Positions 8,813-17,704 of a DNA stretch of 64,000 nt are shown here, piece by piece; the stretch's first letter is position 1, and every line of letters starts with the position of its first letter. This DNA is from Mycobacterium avium subsp. avium (GTDB taxonomy: Bacteria > Actinomycetota > Actinomycetes > Mycobacteriales > Mycobacteriaceae): assembly GCF_009741445.1 (NCBI RefSeq), contig NZ_CP046507.1, positions 4,712,001-4,776,000 of the forward strand, in the 5' to 3' direction. The translations under genes and the position numbers were made by a program. The notes under the pieces are model-generated. The model was not told the origin of the DNA, made no database searches, and was given only the letters and a program-made list of their open reading frames with translations.

Positions 8813-8840
8813 GGGCTGCAGCCTGTTTCGGTGCGCCGGG

Positions 8841-9596
8841 TCAGACCTTCGGGGTCAGGTCCAGCGAGGTGATGGTCGTCATCCTGGTGACCAGCCAGCG
8901 GCTCTTGGCGCGCTTCATGAACAACCGGTAGGACAGGTATTTCAGCGACGGCACGTTCTTGGTCAGCGGACTGGTGGATGTGGTGTTGGTGTAGACGATG
9001 ACCACCGCGTTGGTGTCGTCGAGCGATTCGACGGCCGCGCCGGTGACGTCGGTGTGGTTGGTGATCTTGGCCTGTTTGTTCGGTGCCACGATGGCGTCGA
9101 CGAATTTGCGGTACTGCGCTTCGAAATCGCCGCTGAGGTAGGCGGATGCGCGATCGGCCAGGGTGTCCATGTTTTCCGGCGTGTAAGTCCACAGCGTGGT
9201 GATCGCGTTGGCCGCGGTCCGCGCCACCTTCAGTTTCGTCGCGGCGACGGCGCGGTCGGCCAGGTAGGGCTGCACCATCGCGCCGGCGAACCCGGCCGAG
9301 CCGACGAAGAGCAGCGCGGCGACCATGGCGGCGACGGCCCAGGCCTTCCCCGCCAGCCGCTTGGTGCGGCGACCGGCGGCCGGCGCGGCACCGGCGGTCT
9401 CGACGGTCTCGGCGGAGTGGCTGTCCTCGGCGCCGTCGGCCGGTGCGGCGTCCGAGGTCTTGGCCGCCTCGGATTCCGTTGCCGCGTCACCGTTTTCCCG
9501 ATCGTCGCCCGCTGCCGCAACCGTCGCCTCATTCTGGTCGGCGGCCGGGTTCTCCTCGGCGGTCAGATCACCTGCTGCAGGCTGCTGATCTTCCAC
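8841..9596 (-). CDS. Mce-associated membrane protein (Rv0178-like)
   Basis: A 251-residue Mam protein. An acidic, alanine-rich cytoplasmic N-terminus is followed by one membrane span (AVAAMVAALLFVGSAGFAGA, about residues 95-115). An extracytoplasmic NTF2-like domain follows, with the typical ADRASAYLSGDFEAQYRKFV and RWLVTRMTTI near the end. Mam proteins are thought to stabilise or assist Mce lipid-import complexes, as shown for Rv0199/LucA-type relatives. The start is set at GTG 9596 because a GGAAGGG site sits 6 nt upstream; a TTG at 9629 is in frame. The start overlaps the upstream gene by 34 bp. Confidence 0.85.
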   Translation of the reverse strand: MEDQQPAAGDLTAEENPAADQNEATVAAAGDDRENGDAATESEAAKTSDAAPADGAEDSHSAETVETAGAAPAAGRRTKRLAGKAWAVAAMVAALLFVGSAGFAGAMVQPYLADRAVAATKLKVARTAANAITTLWTYTPENMDTLADRASAYLSGDFEAQYRKFVDAIVAPNKQAKITNHTDVTGAAVESLDDTNAVVIVYTNTTSTSPLTKNVPSLKYLSYRLFMKRAKSRWLVTRMTTITSLDLTPKV

Positions 9597-10117
9597 TGGT
9601 TCCCTTCCTGCGTGGCGGTTGCCGCCCAACGGTTGGTGTTCTCCAACACCTGTTTCTCATCCGGCGACTTGGTGGTGATTGCCGTGGCCACCATGACATT
9701 GGCGCTGCCGTCGTCGTTCCACCGTTCCAGTCCGGCGTCCAGGACGGTGCCGGTGGCCGGCTCGGCCCGGGCGACCTGGAGCAGGATCTCGTTGGCGTTC
9801 TTCTCGTATTGCTTGGCGAAGTCGCCGGTCGCCTGGGCCAGGATCCGATTCACGTAATCGTTGGCGTGAAAGGGATCGATGGAGGTGAATTGGGTCATGA
9901 AGCCGCTGACGTAGCTGAGCACCTCGCGATCCTTCGAGGCCGCCCGCTCCCGGGATTCGTGCGAGACCAGCATCAGCGCGCAGAGCGTGACCGCCGTGAC
10001 CATGAGCAGCGCGGCGGCCGTGCCGGCGAGCGGCAGCAGCCATCCTCGCGGCGGCCGGACCGGGCGCGCGACGAGCAGTGGCCGCTCGCCGGGCGCGAAC
10101 TTGCGGCGCGGACTCAT
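9563..10117 (-). CDS. Mce-associated membrane protein (Rv0177-like)
   Basis: A 184-residue Mam protein. Residues 1-25 are basic, one span covers about 26-52 (LLPLAGTAAALLMVTAVTLC), and the rest is an extracytoplasmic domain. That domain shows the family pattern of a conserved FHANDYVNRILAQATGDFAK helix and an aromatic C-terminal strand (GNQWKISSLQQVI). It resembles its neighbour at 8841-9596, pointing to ancient duplication of Mam genes at the end of the mce1 operon. Its ATG overlaps the stop of the RDD gene (ATGA), so translation is coupled. Confidence 0.85.
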   Translation of the reverse strand: MSPRRKFAPGERPLLVARPVRPPRGWLLPLAGTAAALLMVTAVTLCALMLVSHESRERAASKDREVLSYVSGFMTQFTSIDPFHANDYVNRILAQATGDFAKQYEKNANEILLQVARAEPATGTVLDAGLERWNDDGSANVMVATAITTKSPDEKQVLENTNRWAATATQEGNQWKISSLQQVI

Positions 10118-11085
10118 TTCGCCCCGCCCGGCGGTTTCGGCTTGGTCAGGACGGTGAGATCGTCGACCCGCCAGGTGTTTTCGCCAACCTTGGCGAAGCT
10201 CACCCGCACGGTGGCGCTGATGTAGCGCACCTCGGGTGCGGCGCCGCGGCGGCCTTGCATGAACAGCAACATGGTCGCACGGTCGCGGCTCGCGGACTCG
10301 ATCGAGCTATTGGTCACCCAATATTCGTTGATCACCGGGTTGCCCTTCTGCACCACGTCCTGCTGGGTCTGGAGCTGGCGCCGATACTTGTCGGTGGCCA
10401 GCGACTGGGCCCGGGCGAAGTCGTCGTGCAGCGACTTCGGGTCGTACGTCAGCATCTGGGCCACGATTTTCGGCCCCTGGGTGGCGATCTGCGCGCGGGT
10501 CTGATCGGAGGCCCGATCCGCGGAGTACACCACGCCGTAACTCATCGCGGCACCGCCCAGGCACACCGCCGCCGCGCCCAGCACCGCGGCCGCGGCCCAG
10601 CGGGTGATGTGCGGCGGCACCTGCTCCGGCGCCAAGCGCCGCACTTCGGTGCCAGCCAGCATGTCGGCGAACGTGCGGCGGCGTGAATCCCACAGCGGCC
10701 AAAGCCATCCCACGATCGACGCGGTGTCGAGCAGGTGCGCCAGGTCGCGCAGCAGCAGCCGCCACGGCCCCGGGGCCGCGCCCGTGCGGCGGGTCACCGC
10801 GATGCCGGCCAGTGCGCGGCCCAGGCTCCACCCGGTGATCACCGGCAGCAGCAGCCGGTTGACCAGTGCCAGCAGCGTGACGACGCCCAGCACGCAGACG
10901 CCCACCCACCACCACACGCCGCGGGCCGGCACCGTGAAGGACACCAGCGCCATGGTGGCGATGACGGCGGCGCCCGGTGCCACGTCGATGGCGAAGGCGC
11001 CGACGCGAGAGTGCCAGGGCGCCAAGGCTTCTCGCACTGGTTCCGGCGTGCCCATGGTCGCGGCCTGTTCGACCAGCACCGTCAC
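10114..11085 (-). CDS. Mce-associated RDD-domain transmembrane protein (Rv0176-like)
   Basis: A 323-residue protein. It has an RDD domain with several hydrophobic spans (RVGAFAIDVAPGAAVIATMA near residue 25, then GVWWWVGVCVLGVVTLLALV). A further span near residue 185 (WAAAAVLGAAAVCLGGAAMS) and a C-terminal Mam-like domain (ATVRVSFAKVGENTWRVDDL) follow. It is therefore an RDD-Mam fusion, as in Rv0176. The GTG start at 11085 overlaps the upstream stop by GTGA; a much longer open frame upstream is only a shadow of the previous gene. Probably part of the envelope-spanning Mce1 assembly. Confidence 0.86.
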   Translation of the reverse strand: MTVLVEQAATMGTPEPVREALAPWHSRVGAFAIDVAPGAAVIATMALVSFTVPARGVWWWVGVCVLGVVTLLALVNRLLLPVITGWSLGRALAGIAVTRRTGAAPGPWRLLLRDLAHLLDTASIVGWLWPLWDSRRRTFADMLAGTEVRRLAPEQVPPHITRWAAAAVLGAAAVCLGGAAMSYGVVYSADRASDQTRAQIATQGPKIVAQMLTYDPKSLHDDFARAQSLATDKYRRQLQTQQDVVQKGNPVINEYWVTNSSIESASRDRATMLLFMQGRRGAAPEVRYISATVRVSFAKVGENTWRVDDLTVLTKPKPPGGAK

Positions 11086-11783
11086 TTCGTCACCTGGTCG
11101 AGCTTGGAGATCTTGTACTGCCCTTCGGCGAGGGCCATTTTCACCCGCAGCCGGTAGCCGGATTCGTTCTGCGACTGGTCGCTGGCCACCTTGACCCGCA
11201 GCGCGACCAGGATGTCGATCGAACCGTCGGGGTTGTTGCGCTCGACCGCGGCCCGCACGTCGGACACCTGGACGTGAATGTTCGCGGACTGGTACGCCTG
11301 CACCAGCATGCTGGTGTACAGCAGCGCCTGCGAGCGGTAAGCGTCTGTGCCGCAGTCGATGATCTTCTGCTCGCTGGCGGTCATGGCGTTGGTGTCCGGC
11401 GCCTGGGTGGCCTCGACGCAGTCCACCGCCGCCTTCAGCGCGGCGGCGTTGTTGCGGGCGATCACCTGGCTTTCGTGGTGGTAGCGCAGCGCCAGGTAGC
11501 CGCCCGCGCCGATGCCGGCGGCGCACAGCACCAGCACCGCGGCGATGGCGGCCAGCCACCCGCGCCCCAGCCGGGAGGGGCCGCGCGGAACGGCCGCAAC
11601 GGGCACGGCGTCGTCGGCGTCATCGGGTGCGGATTCCCCCGCCACCCCGGGAGCACCCTGCGAACCGGTCTGCTCGTCGGTGCTTGCGGGTGCCGTCGAA
11701 TCCTCGTCCTTGTCCTGGGGGCTCAACGAATCGTCGTCCGTGTCGATGGGGTTCAGCCGGCTGGCGCCAGCATCTCCTTCCAT
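11082..11783 (-). CDS. Mce-associated membrane protein (Rv0175-like)
   Basis: A 233-residue Mam protein. A long acidic, Ser/Asp-rich cytoplasmic tail (about residues 1-70) leads to one span (WLAAIAAVLVLCAAGIGAGG, about 76-98) and an extracytoplasmic domain. That domain has two cysteines (VDCVEATQ and IIDCGTD) that could form a disulfide. The end KISKLDQVTK matches the Mam C-terminal strand. It is the first of four Mam genes after mce1F, and its ATG at 11783 lies 31 bp inside the mce1F coding end. Confidence 0.87.
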   Translation of the reverse strand: MEGDAGASRLNPIDTDDDSLSPQDKDEDSTAPASTDEQTGSQGAPGVAGESAPDDADDAVPVAAVPRGPSRLGRGWLAAIAAVLVLCAAGIGAGGYLALRYHHESQVIARNNAAALKAAVDCVEATQAPDTNAMTASEQKIIDCGTDAYRSQALLYTSMLVQAYQSANIHVQVSDVRAAVERNNPDGSIDILVALRVKVASDQSQNESGYRLRVKMALAEGQYKISKLDQVTK

Positions 11784-13303
11784 CCGTCGTCTCCTGTTCT
11801 GGTCGAGTTCTCGACGGAGTATTTCACCCCGTCCGGCCCCACCAGTTCACCGCTTTGGGGACTGTAGACCGCGGTGGGCGGCCCGCTGGGCTTGTAGACA
11901 CACGGGTTGGGCTGCTGGCCGTTGCACTGCACCGTACCCGACCCCGGCCGCGACAACGGGTCGCTGACCGGCGGGGGTGTGCCGGCCACCCGGTCCGAGG
12001 GCGCCGGGTTCAACCCGTTGTCCACCGACGGCGCCGGGATCACCATGCCGGGCTTGACCGGCTGGTCGCAGCGCGCGGCCGGTGCGGGGCAGGTCAGGAT
12101 CTGGTTGGGGTCGCCGTACCAGGGGTTGGTGCCGGCTGGCACGTAGGGCTTGGGGTCGCGGCATTCCCGCGGGGTGGCAGCGCGTTTGCCCGGGATGTCG
12201 GTGCAGGGGATGTTGCGCGACCCGCGCACGCTGTTGGCCGGGGTGTCCATCGGGATCTTGCAGTAGGTGCCCGTGGGCAGCGGCTGGAGGCTGGTGTCCG
12301 CCGGGGAGCGCCACTCCGAGGCCGGGATGAACCCGGTCAGGCACGGCGGCGGCTGGTTGATCGACAACGCCAGGTCCAGCGCGGCCATGTTGGGGAACGG
12401 TGCTGCCACCGTCTGGGCGATCGATGCGCCCTGCGGCAGGAACACCAGCACCTGCTCGACACCGGTGTGGTAGCGCTTGAGCAGGTCGATGACCACCTCG
12501 AGGTTGGCCAGCGTCTGCGGCAGCGATTCCCGCACGTCGTTGAAGACGTCGTTGACCTGGTCGGCCGTCGGCCCCGCCTGGCGCAGCAGGCTTTTCAGGT
12601 GCGAGTCCTCCTGCGCGGACTGGGCGCCCAGCCGGTTCAGGTTGCGCGCCCAGCGCTCGATGGCGTCACCGGATTTGACCTGGCTGTCGATCACCGGCCC
12701 GGAGTGCTCGATGATGTCGTTGACGTCGGTGATCTGGTTCTTGAAGTCGCCGACGATGGCCTGGGTGGCGTCGACCAGCCGCTGCAGGTTGGGGCCCAAC
12801 CCGCCGACGGACTGCGCCGTCTCGTCGAGCAACTGGCCGATCTTCTCCTTGGGCAGCACCGCCAGCCCGCGGTTCGCAGTGTCCAGGGCCGGCCCGATCT
12901 CGGCCGGCACCGTGCCCTTGGTGATGGTCTGCCCGGACGACAGGTACTTGCCCGGGTTTCCGCTCGACACCAGATCCAGGTACTGCTCGCCGACCGCCGA
13001 CACCGAGTGCACGTTGGCCACCGCGTCGATCGGGATCTTGTAGTGGCTGTCGATGCTCATGGTCGCCTCGGCGCCGTGCTCGGTGGGCTCGACGTCGGTG
13101 ACCTTGCCGATGGTGATGCCGCGATAGGTGACGTTGGCCGTCGGGTACAGGCCGCCCGACGCCGGCAGCTCGGCCTTGAGCGTGTACCGGCCGATCCCCA
13201 CCAGGCTAGGGATCTGCAGGTAGTAGATGCCGAGCACGAGCAGCGAGATGACGGTCAGGATCCCGAAGGCGACCAGTTGGCGTCGGACGAAGGGAGTCAG
13301 CAA
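11753..13303 (-). CDS. mce1F: Mce-family protein Mce1F
   Basis: A 516-residue substrate-binding/tunnel subunit of the Mce1 fatty-acid importer. One N-terminal membrane anchor (AFGILTVISLLVLGIYYLQI) is followed by the MCE domain (about residues 40-120, YPTANVTYRGITIGKVTDVE). A long helical region comes next, then a Pro/Asn-rich tail beginning near residue 330. TTG start at 13303, supported by the MLTPFVRRQ opening typical of Mce1F. The start overlaps lprK by 7 bp. Known role: with Mce1A-E it forms a heterohexameric periplasmic channel linked to YrbE1AB. Confidence 0.93.
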   Translation of the reverse strand: MLTPFVRRQLVAFGILTVISLLVLGIYYLQIPSLVGIGRYTLKAELPASGGLYPTANVTYRGITIGKVTDVEPTEHGAEATMSIDSHYKIPIDAVANVHSVSAVGEQYLDLVSSGNPGKYLSSGQTITKGTVPAEIGPALDTANRGLAVLPKEKIGQLLDETAQSVGGLGPNLQRLVDATQAIVGDFKNQITDVNDIIEHSGPVIDSQVKSGDAIERWARNLNRLGAQSAQEDSHLKSLLRQAGPTADQVNDVFNDVRESLPQTLANLEVVIDLLKRYHTGVEQVLVFLPQGASIAQTVAAPFPNMAALDLALSINQPPPCLTGFIPASEWRSPADTSLQPLPTGTYCKIPMDTPANSVRGSRNIPCTDIPGKRAATPRECRDPKPYVPAGTNPWYGDPNQILTCPAPAARCDQPVKPGMVIPAPSVDNGLNPAPSDRVAGTPPPVSDPLSRPGSGTVQCNGQQPNPCVYKPSGPPTAVYSPQSGELVGPDGVKYSVENSTRTGDDGWKEMLAPAG

Positions 13304-14457
13304 TTCCGGTCCCCCCTTTCCACCAGCGGGCCACCCGGCGCGTCGTTCGGGTTCGGCGTGTAGCGCACGTCCGGGATCATCGTCTCGGGGTCACGGCCGT
13401 AGGACTGCTCCAGCGCCCGCAGGGCTCCCGACAACCCGGTCCCGGTGAGGAACGCGTTGTCGACGGCGCTGTAGGTCAGGTCCAGCGTCAGCGAGATGTT
13501 GATGTAGTCGCCGCGGAAGATCTTCGGCACGGTGTCGATGTCGAACGGCTGGGTCAGGATCAGCTTCAGCGCGCCGATCAGGTACGGCGAGGCCTTGCCG
13601 AGCTCCTTGAGCGGGCACTGCAGCGCCTGCAGGTCGGTGTGCAGCGGCCCGCGCGCTTCCGACAGGTACTGGTCGGCGGCCTGGCTCAGCCGTCCCACCG
13701 AGTCGACGGCGTTGATCAGCAGCTGCTTGGTGTCGGCGAAATGCTTGATCAGCGGCGGCACGTCGGTGAGCAGCCGGTCCACCACGTCCGCGCGGCCACC
13801 CACGTAGGTGAGCAGCCGGTTGGTGGAGTCGATGGCGTGGGTGATGTCGTCGCGCTGCTGGTTGAGCTGGTTGGTGAAGGTGTCCAGCTTGCCCAGCAGC
13901 GCCCGGATCGCCTCGCCGCGCCCGTTGAAGATGTTGTAGACCTCGTTCTGCAGCACCTCCAGGTTGGGGATGCCGCCGCCGCGCAGGATCAGCGACAGGC
14001 TGGCCAGCGTCTGCTCGGTGGTCGGGTAGGACGACGAGTTCTTCAGCGGAATGGTGTCGCCGTCCTTGAGCAGCTCGGGCGACGGGTTGGGCGGCGCGGC
14101 GAGCTCGACGTGCTGCGAACCCAGCAGCGAGGTCTGGCCGATCTTGGCGGTGGCGTTCTTGGGCAGCTTGACGTTCTTGTTGATGCCCAGCGTCAGCGTG
14201 GCGATCCAGTTCTTCAGCTGGATGGCCTTGATCGAGCCGACGAACACGTCGGCGACCATCACCTTGCTGTTGCCGTTGATGGCCAGGGTGTCGGGCACCT
14301 GCACGTAGATGTTGTAGGAGTTGGGCCCGCTGCCGGGACCGCCCGGGATGGAGACGTTCGAAATGCCTTTCCAGCCACAGGACGTCAGCACCATCGCGGC
14401 CACCAGCAGCGTCAGCCCCTGCCAGGACCGGCGCCGGATCACCCGAAGCGCGCCCAT
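13297..14457 (-). CDS. lprK: Mce-family lipoprotein LprK (Mce1E)
   Basis: The lipoprotein subunit of the Mce1 hexamer. With the start at ATG 14457 the 386-residue product opens with a compact signal (MGALRVIRRRSWQGLTLLVA) and the lipobox LTSC near residue 27. The MCE domain (GNSKVMVADVFVGSIKAIQL) and helical region follow. A GTG at 14532 overlaps the mce1D stop (GTGA) and would add 25 residues ahead of the signal. That extension is built from a duplicated 22-bp repeat, so I prefer 14457. The start choice decides whether translation is coupled to mce1D. The MCE domain is strongly conserved, including GQTSLLGSQHVELAAPP. Confidence 0.9.
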   Translation of the reverse strand: MGALRVIRRRSWQGLTLLVAAMVLTSCGWKGISNVSIPGGPGSGPNSYNIYVQVPDTLAINGNSKVMVADVFVGSIKAIQLKNWIATLTLGINKNVKLPKNATAKIGQTSLLGSQHVELAAPPNPSPELLKDGDTIPLKNSSSYPTTEQTLASLSLILRGGGIPNLEVLQNEVYNIFNGRGEAIRALLGKLDTFTNQLNQQRDDITHAIDSTNRLLTYVGGRADVVDRLLTDVPPLIKHFADTKQLLINAVDSVGRLSQAADQYLSEARGPLHTDLQALQCPLKELGKASPYLIGALKLILTQPFDIDTVPKIFRGDYINISLTLDLTYSAVDNAFLTGTGLSGALRALEQSYGRDPETMIPDVRYTPNPNDAPGGPLVERGDRNC

Positions 14458-14524
14458 GGCGCTCGTCGCGCCCCTCAGGGGCCGACGGTTCGGCTTGCTC
14501 CTCGCGCCCATGGCGCTCGTCGCG
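14449..14524. repeat. Direct repeat of 22 bp at the mce1D-lprK junction
   Basis: Two identical 22-bp copies lie at 14449-14470 and 14503-14524. Each contains GCGCCATGGGCGCG when read on the minus strand, so each supplies an in-frame ATG. They are separated by 32 bp. The unit looks like a dispersed mycobacterial short repeat that has inserted at the translational start of lprK; that identification is from memory of similar N-termini and was not searched. Confidence 0.7.
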
Positions 14525-14528
14525 TGCC

Positions 14529-16142
14529 TCACTGGCCACCTCCGAAGTCAGCCGGGGCCGCCGGACCGCCCGCGTTGGGTGCGGGGGCCGACACCGGCGC
14601 CGGCGTCGGCGCCACCGGGCCCGGGGCCACGCCCGGCCCGGGCGGTGGCGGCGGGATCGGCACCGGGGCGTTCAGACCCATGGGCGGCAGGATCGGGTTC
14701 TCGTCGTAGGCGTTCGGCGGACCCGGCGGGGTCTGCAGATTCGACTGGACGGGGGCGATGTTGGGTCCTCCCATGAGCTCTTCCAGCGAGTCGGGCGTCA
14801 TCAGGCCCGCGGTGATCGGCCCGACCTGCTGGCCCTGCATGCCCGGGGCGACGATCCAGCCCGGCTGGGTGTTGCGGTGCGACGTCGGGGTGTCCGGCAC
14901 CCAGATACCCGGCACAGTGGTGTCCTTGTAACCGTTGGGCGGCTGCAGCCGCGGCTCGGAGTAGGCGACTTCCTTAGGCAGCGTCTCGGCGGTGGAGAAC
15001 AGGTTCAACCCGAACGGCGGGTAGTTGAACTTGATCGCGTCGAGGATCGGCGCCAGGTACTGCGCGCACAGTTCCGCCGACTCCTGGTAGCCCAACCGGC
15101 TGCCGGCCTGGATCGCGCTGCAGATGAACTGCATCGGGTTGGCGAAGTTGGTGATCGACGGAATGGCGACCACCGACCCGTGCGACGGGTGATAGATCTG
15201 GTTGATGTTGGCCGCGGCCGTCGGCAGCACGTGCAGCGCGGTCTCCAGCCCGTTCAGCGGGTCCGGTTGCAGCAGCGCGTTGGTCGCCGTCTCCAGGTTC
15301 TTGACGTCGTAGGTCAGCACCCCGCGGTTCTTGTCCAGCCACGGGCGCACCGTGGTCAGCAGGCTGTCGAACTGCTCGATCGCGTTGGCCAGGTCGCCGT
15401 CGGAATGCGCCAGCCGGGTGGTGAAGTCCGCCAGGTTCTGGTTGAGCGCGACGAACTGCTGGTCGTCCTGGTGCAGCGCGTTGACGAACAGCGCCAGGCT
15501 GCGCACCACCGCGAAGAAGTCGCCGCGCCCCTCGTTCAGCGCAGTCAACGCCCGCGACAGGTTGGTCAGCGTCGTGTTGAACTGCTTGCCCTTGCCGGCC
15601 AGCCCGTCCGCGAACGACTCGATGACCTCACCGAACGGGCCCTTGGGCTGCTCGGCCGTGGGACCCAGCTTCGAGATGATGTTGGTGATGCTGTTGCGCA
15701 GCTGGTCCCACTCCACCGGCACCTGGGTGCGCTCCTCGGGGATCACCGCGTTGTCGGCCAGCACGGGTCCGCCCTTGTACGGCGGCTCCAGCTGAATGGC
15801 CCGCGACGCCACCAGGGTCGGGTTGAGGATCACTGCCGACGCGTTGGCCGGCACCCGGTACTTGTTCTGGTAGTGGAAGGTGACCTTCATCTTGTCGCCG
15901 GACGGCTCGATCTTGTCGATCGCGCCCACCCGCAGGCCCATGATCTGGACCTTGTCACCCGGGTAGAGGGCGTTGGCGGCCGGGAAGTAGGCCACCACGG
16001 TGTTGTTGGTCAGCTTCTCGTACAGCCGCCAACCGACGTAGCCGACGACCAGCGCCAGCACGATCACCAACGCCCCGAGAATCACCGACGTCCGGGACAG
16101 CTTCGGCAGCCGGATGTTGCGGATGTCAAAGATGGTGCTCAA
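14529..16142 (-). CDS. mce1D: Mce-family protein Mce1D
   Basis: A 537-residue subunit of the Mce1 transporter. TTG start at 16142, giving the conserved opening MSTIFDIRNIRLPKLS. One anchor span covers about residues 20-42. The MCE domain includes YPGDKVQIMGLRVGAIDKIE. A helical section follows with QAGSRLGYQESAELCAQYLA, then a proline-rich tail of about 90 residues (PVPIPPPPPGPGVAPGPV). The tail length differs between species and is probably unstructured. The start overlaps the mce1C stop by 4 bp. Confidence 0.93.
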   Translation of the reverse strand: MSTIFDIRNIRLPKLSRTSVILGALVIVLALVVGYVGWRLYEKLTNNTVVAYFPAANALYPGDKVQIMGLRVGAIDKIEPSGDKMKVTFHYQNKYRVPANASAVILNPTLVASRAIQLEPPYKGGPVLADNAVIPEERTQVPVEWDQLRNSITNIISKLGPTAEQPKGPFGEVIESFADGLAGKGKQFNTTLTNLSRALTALNEGRGDFFAVVRSLALFVNALHQDDQQFVALNQNLADFTTRLAHSDGDLANAIEQFDSLLTTVRPWLDKNRGVLTYDVKNLETATNALLQPDPLNGLETALHVLPTAAANINQIYHPSHGSVVAIPSITNFANPMQFICSAIQAGSRLGYQESAELCAQYLAPILDAIKFNYPPFGLNLFSTAETLPKEVAYSEPRLQPPNGYKDTTVPGIWVPDTPTSHRNTQPGWIVAPGMQGQQVGPITAGLMTPDSLEELMGGPNIAPVQSNLQTPPGPPNAYDENPILPPMGLNAPVPIPPPPPGPGVAPGPVAPTPAPVSAPAPNAGGPAAPADFGGGQ

Positions 16143-17704
16143 TTCTGGCTACCTCCCCCCGCTGCGCCGCTGCCTCCGGTCCCGCCGGGGTTGATGAACG
16201 GCGCCGGCAACTGGTTGCCCGGCCCGGGGGGTGCCGGCGGACCCGGCGGCAGCCCCGGCGCGAACGTCGACGGCGGCGGCACCGGTCCGGCCGGTGCGAG
16301 GTTCTCGGTCCGGGCGCCCGGCGGCGCCTGCGTCGGCAGCGGCACCCGCGTGCCCGGAACGTCCGGCGGCGCGTCGCCGGGCCGGCCCGCGATCGGGATG
16401 CCGGGCGTGGGCGGCAGGCCGGCGGGGTTGGGCGGCGACGTCATCACGTCGACCGGCGCCGGGAAGCCCGGCCCGCCGAACGGGCCCGTCACCGCACCCG
16501 CGCAGGGCAGCGGGTTGTCGGGGCGGGGCAGCCCGTCGGCCGCCGGCGTGTACGAGCAGGGCGACCCCGGCGGCACGGCCGGGCCCGGGTGGTCCGGGGT
16601 GCCCTCGAGCACCGGCGGCGCCGGCGGCGGCGCGCCGTTGGGGAACCGGGTGCCGTTGGGGTCGGGGAACCGGTAGGCCGGCAACCCGGCGCTGCGCCAG
16701 AAGTCCTCCGGGTCGATGCCGCGCTTCTTGAACGCGGCGTCCACCCACGGCTGCGAGATCTGGTACAGGGCAAGGTTGTGCAGGACCACCTTGAAGAACG
16801 GGCCCGACGCGATGGCCTCGTTCAGCGACGGCAGGAACTTGCCGACCTCGGTCAACCCGTTGGCCAGGTCGTCCTTGCGCTGCACCAGGATGTCGCTGAC
16901 CGTGCGCAGCTGCTCCAGCACGTGGTTGAGGTTGGGGTTGTCGTTGATCAGGCCCTTGACCTGTTCGGAGAACGCGGCGATGTTGTCCAGCAGGGCGTTG
17001 ATGGCCTGCCCGCGTTCGTTGAAGGCGGCCAGCAGCGTCTTGGTGTTGACCAGCAACCGGTCGATCTGGTCGCTGCGATCACCCAGCACGCTGGCCACCT
17101 GGTTGGCCTGGGCCAGCAGATGCTTGACCTGTTCGTCGCGCTTGCCGATGGTGTCGGAGAACTTGGCCACCCCGTCGAGCGCCGGGCTCAGGTGCGGGTA
17201 GGTCTGGTCGATGGTCTGCGACAGCACGTGCAGCGACTGCTTGACGGTCTCGATGTCCCAGCCCTGGGCGGCCTTGGTGACGTCGAAGAACGCGTCGTAA
17301 ATCTGGTACGGCGTGGTGCTCTGGCCCAGCGGCAGCGTCGACCCGGGTCGCAACTGCTGGCTGCCGCGGGCCTCGACGTCGAGGATCTTCTTGCCGAGGA
17401 TGGTGTCGGTCTTGATCGCCAGCCGGCTCTCGGTGCCGATGGTGTTGGTGCCGATGGAGAACTTCACCACGATGTGGTCGCCGTCGATCTTGAGGCCCTC
17501 CACCTTGCCGACGTCCATGCCGGCGATGCGCACCTTGTCGCCGGTGTTGATGCCGCCGGAGTCGGTGAACTGGCCGTAGTAGCTGGGCTTGGCGAACAGC
17601 ATCGGGACGCTGGTGAAGCTCTGGCCGACGCCGATCACCAGCACCGTCACCACGATGCCCATCAGGCCGATGCGGACCCGGTTGGGGGGTTCGAGTGTTC
17701 TCAT
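16139..17704 (-). CDS. mce1C: Mce-family protein Mce1C
   Basis: A 521-residue Mce1 subunit. The start is ATG 17704 (ATGA overlap with mce1B), giving MRTLEPPNRVRIGLMGIVVT; an in-frame start 12 nt upstream is less likely. The MCE domain carries GDKVRIAGMDVGKVEGLKID, and the helical region KFSDTIGKRDEQVKHLLAQA. The last ~170 residues are extremely Pro/Gly-rich (PPPAPPVLEGTPDHPGPAVP), a long low-complexity tail on the outer side of the membrane that may reach toward the wall. The whole layout follows Mce1C of M. tuberculosis. Confidence 0.93.
   Translation of the reverse strand: MRTLEPPNRVRIGLMGIVVTVLVIGVGQSFTSVPMLFAKPSYYGQFTDSGGINTGDKVRIAGMDVGKVEGLKIDGDHIVVKFSIGTNTIGTESRLAIKTDTILGKKILDVEARGSQQLRPGSTLPLGQSTTPYQIYDAFFDVTKAAQGWDIETVKQSLHVLSQTIDQTYPHLSPALDGVAKFSDTIGKRDEQVKHLLAQANQVASVLGDRSDQIDRLLVNTKTLLAAFNERGQAINALLDNIAAFSEQVKGLINDNPNLNHVLEQLRTVSDILVQRKDDLANGLTEVGKFLPSLNEAIASGPFFKVVLHNLALYQISQPWVDAAFKKRGIDPEDFWRSAGLPAYRFPDPNGTRFPNGAPPPAPPVLEGTPDHPGPAVPPGSPCSYTPAADGLPRPDNPLPCAGAVTGPFGGPGFPAPVDVMTSPPNPAGLPPTPGIPIAGRPGDAPPDVPGTRVPLPTQAPPGARTENLAPAGPVPPPSTFAPGLPPGPPAPPGPGNQLPAPFINPGGTGGSGAAGGGSQN

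Noticed and set aside
10114..11559. Long N-terminal extension of the RDD/Mam gene
   Set aside because: It reads through the Rv0175-like gene in another frame with an Arg-rich composition; the GTGA-coupled start at 11085 gives the expected length.
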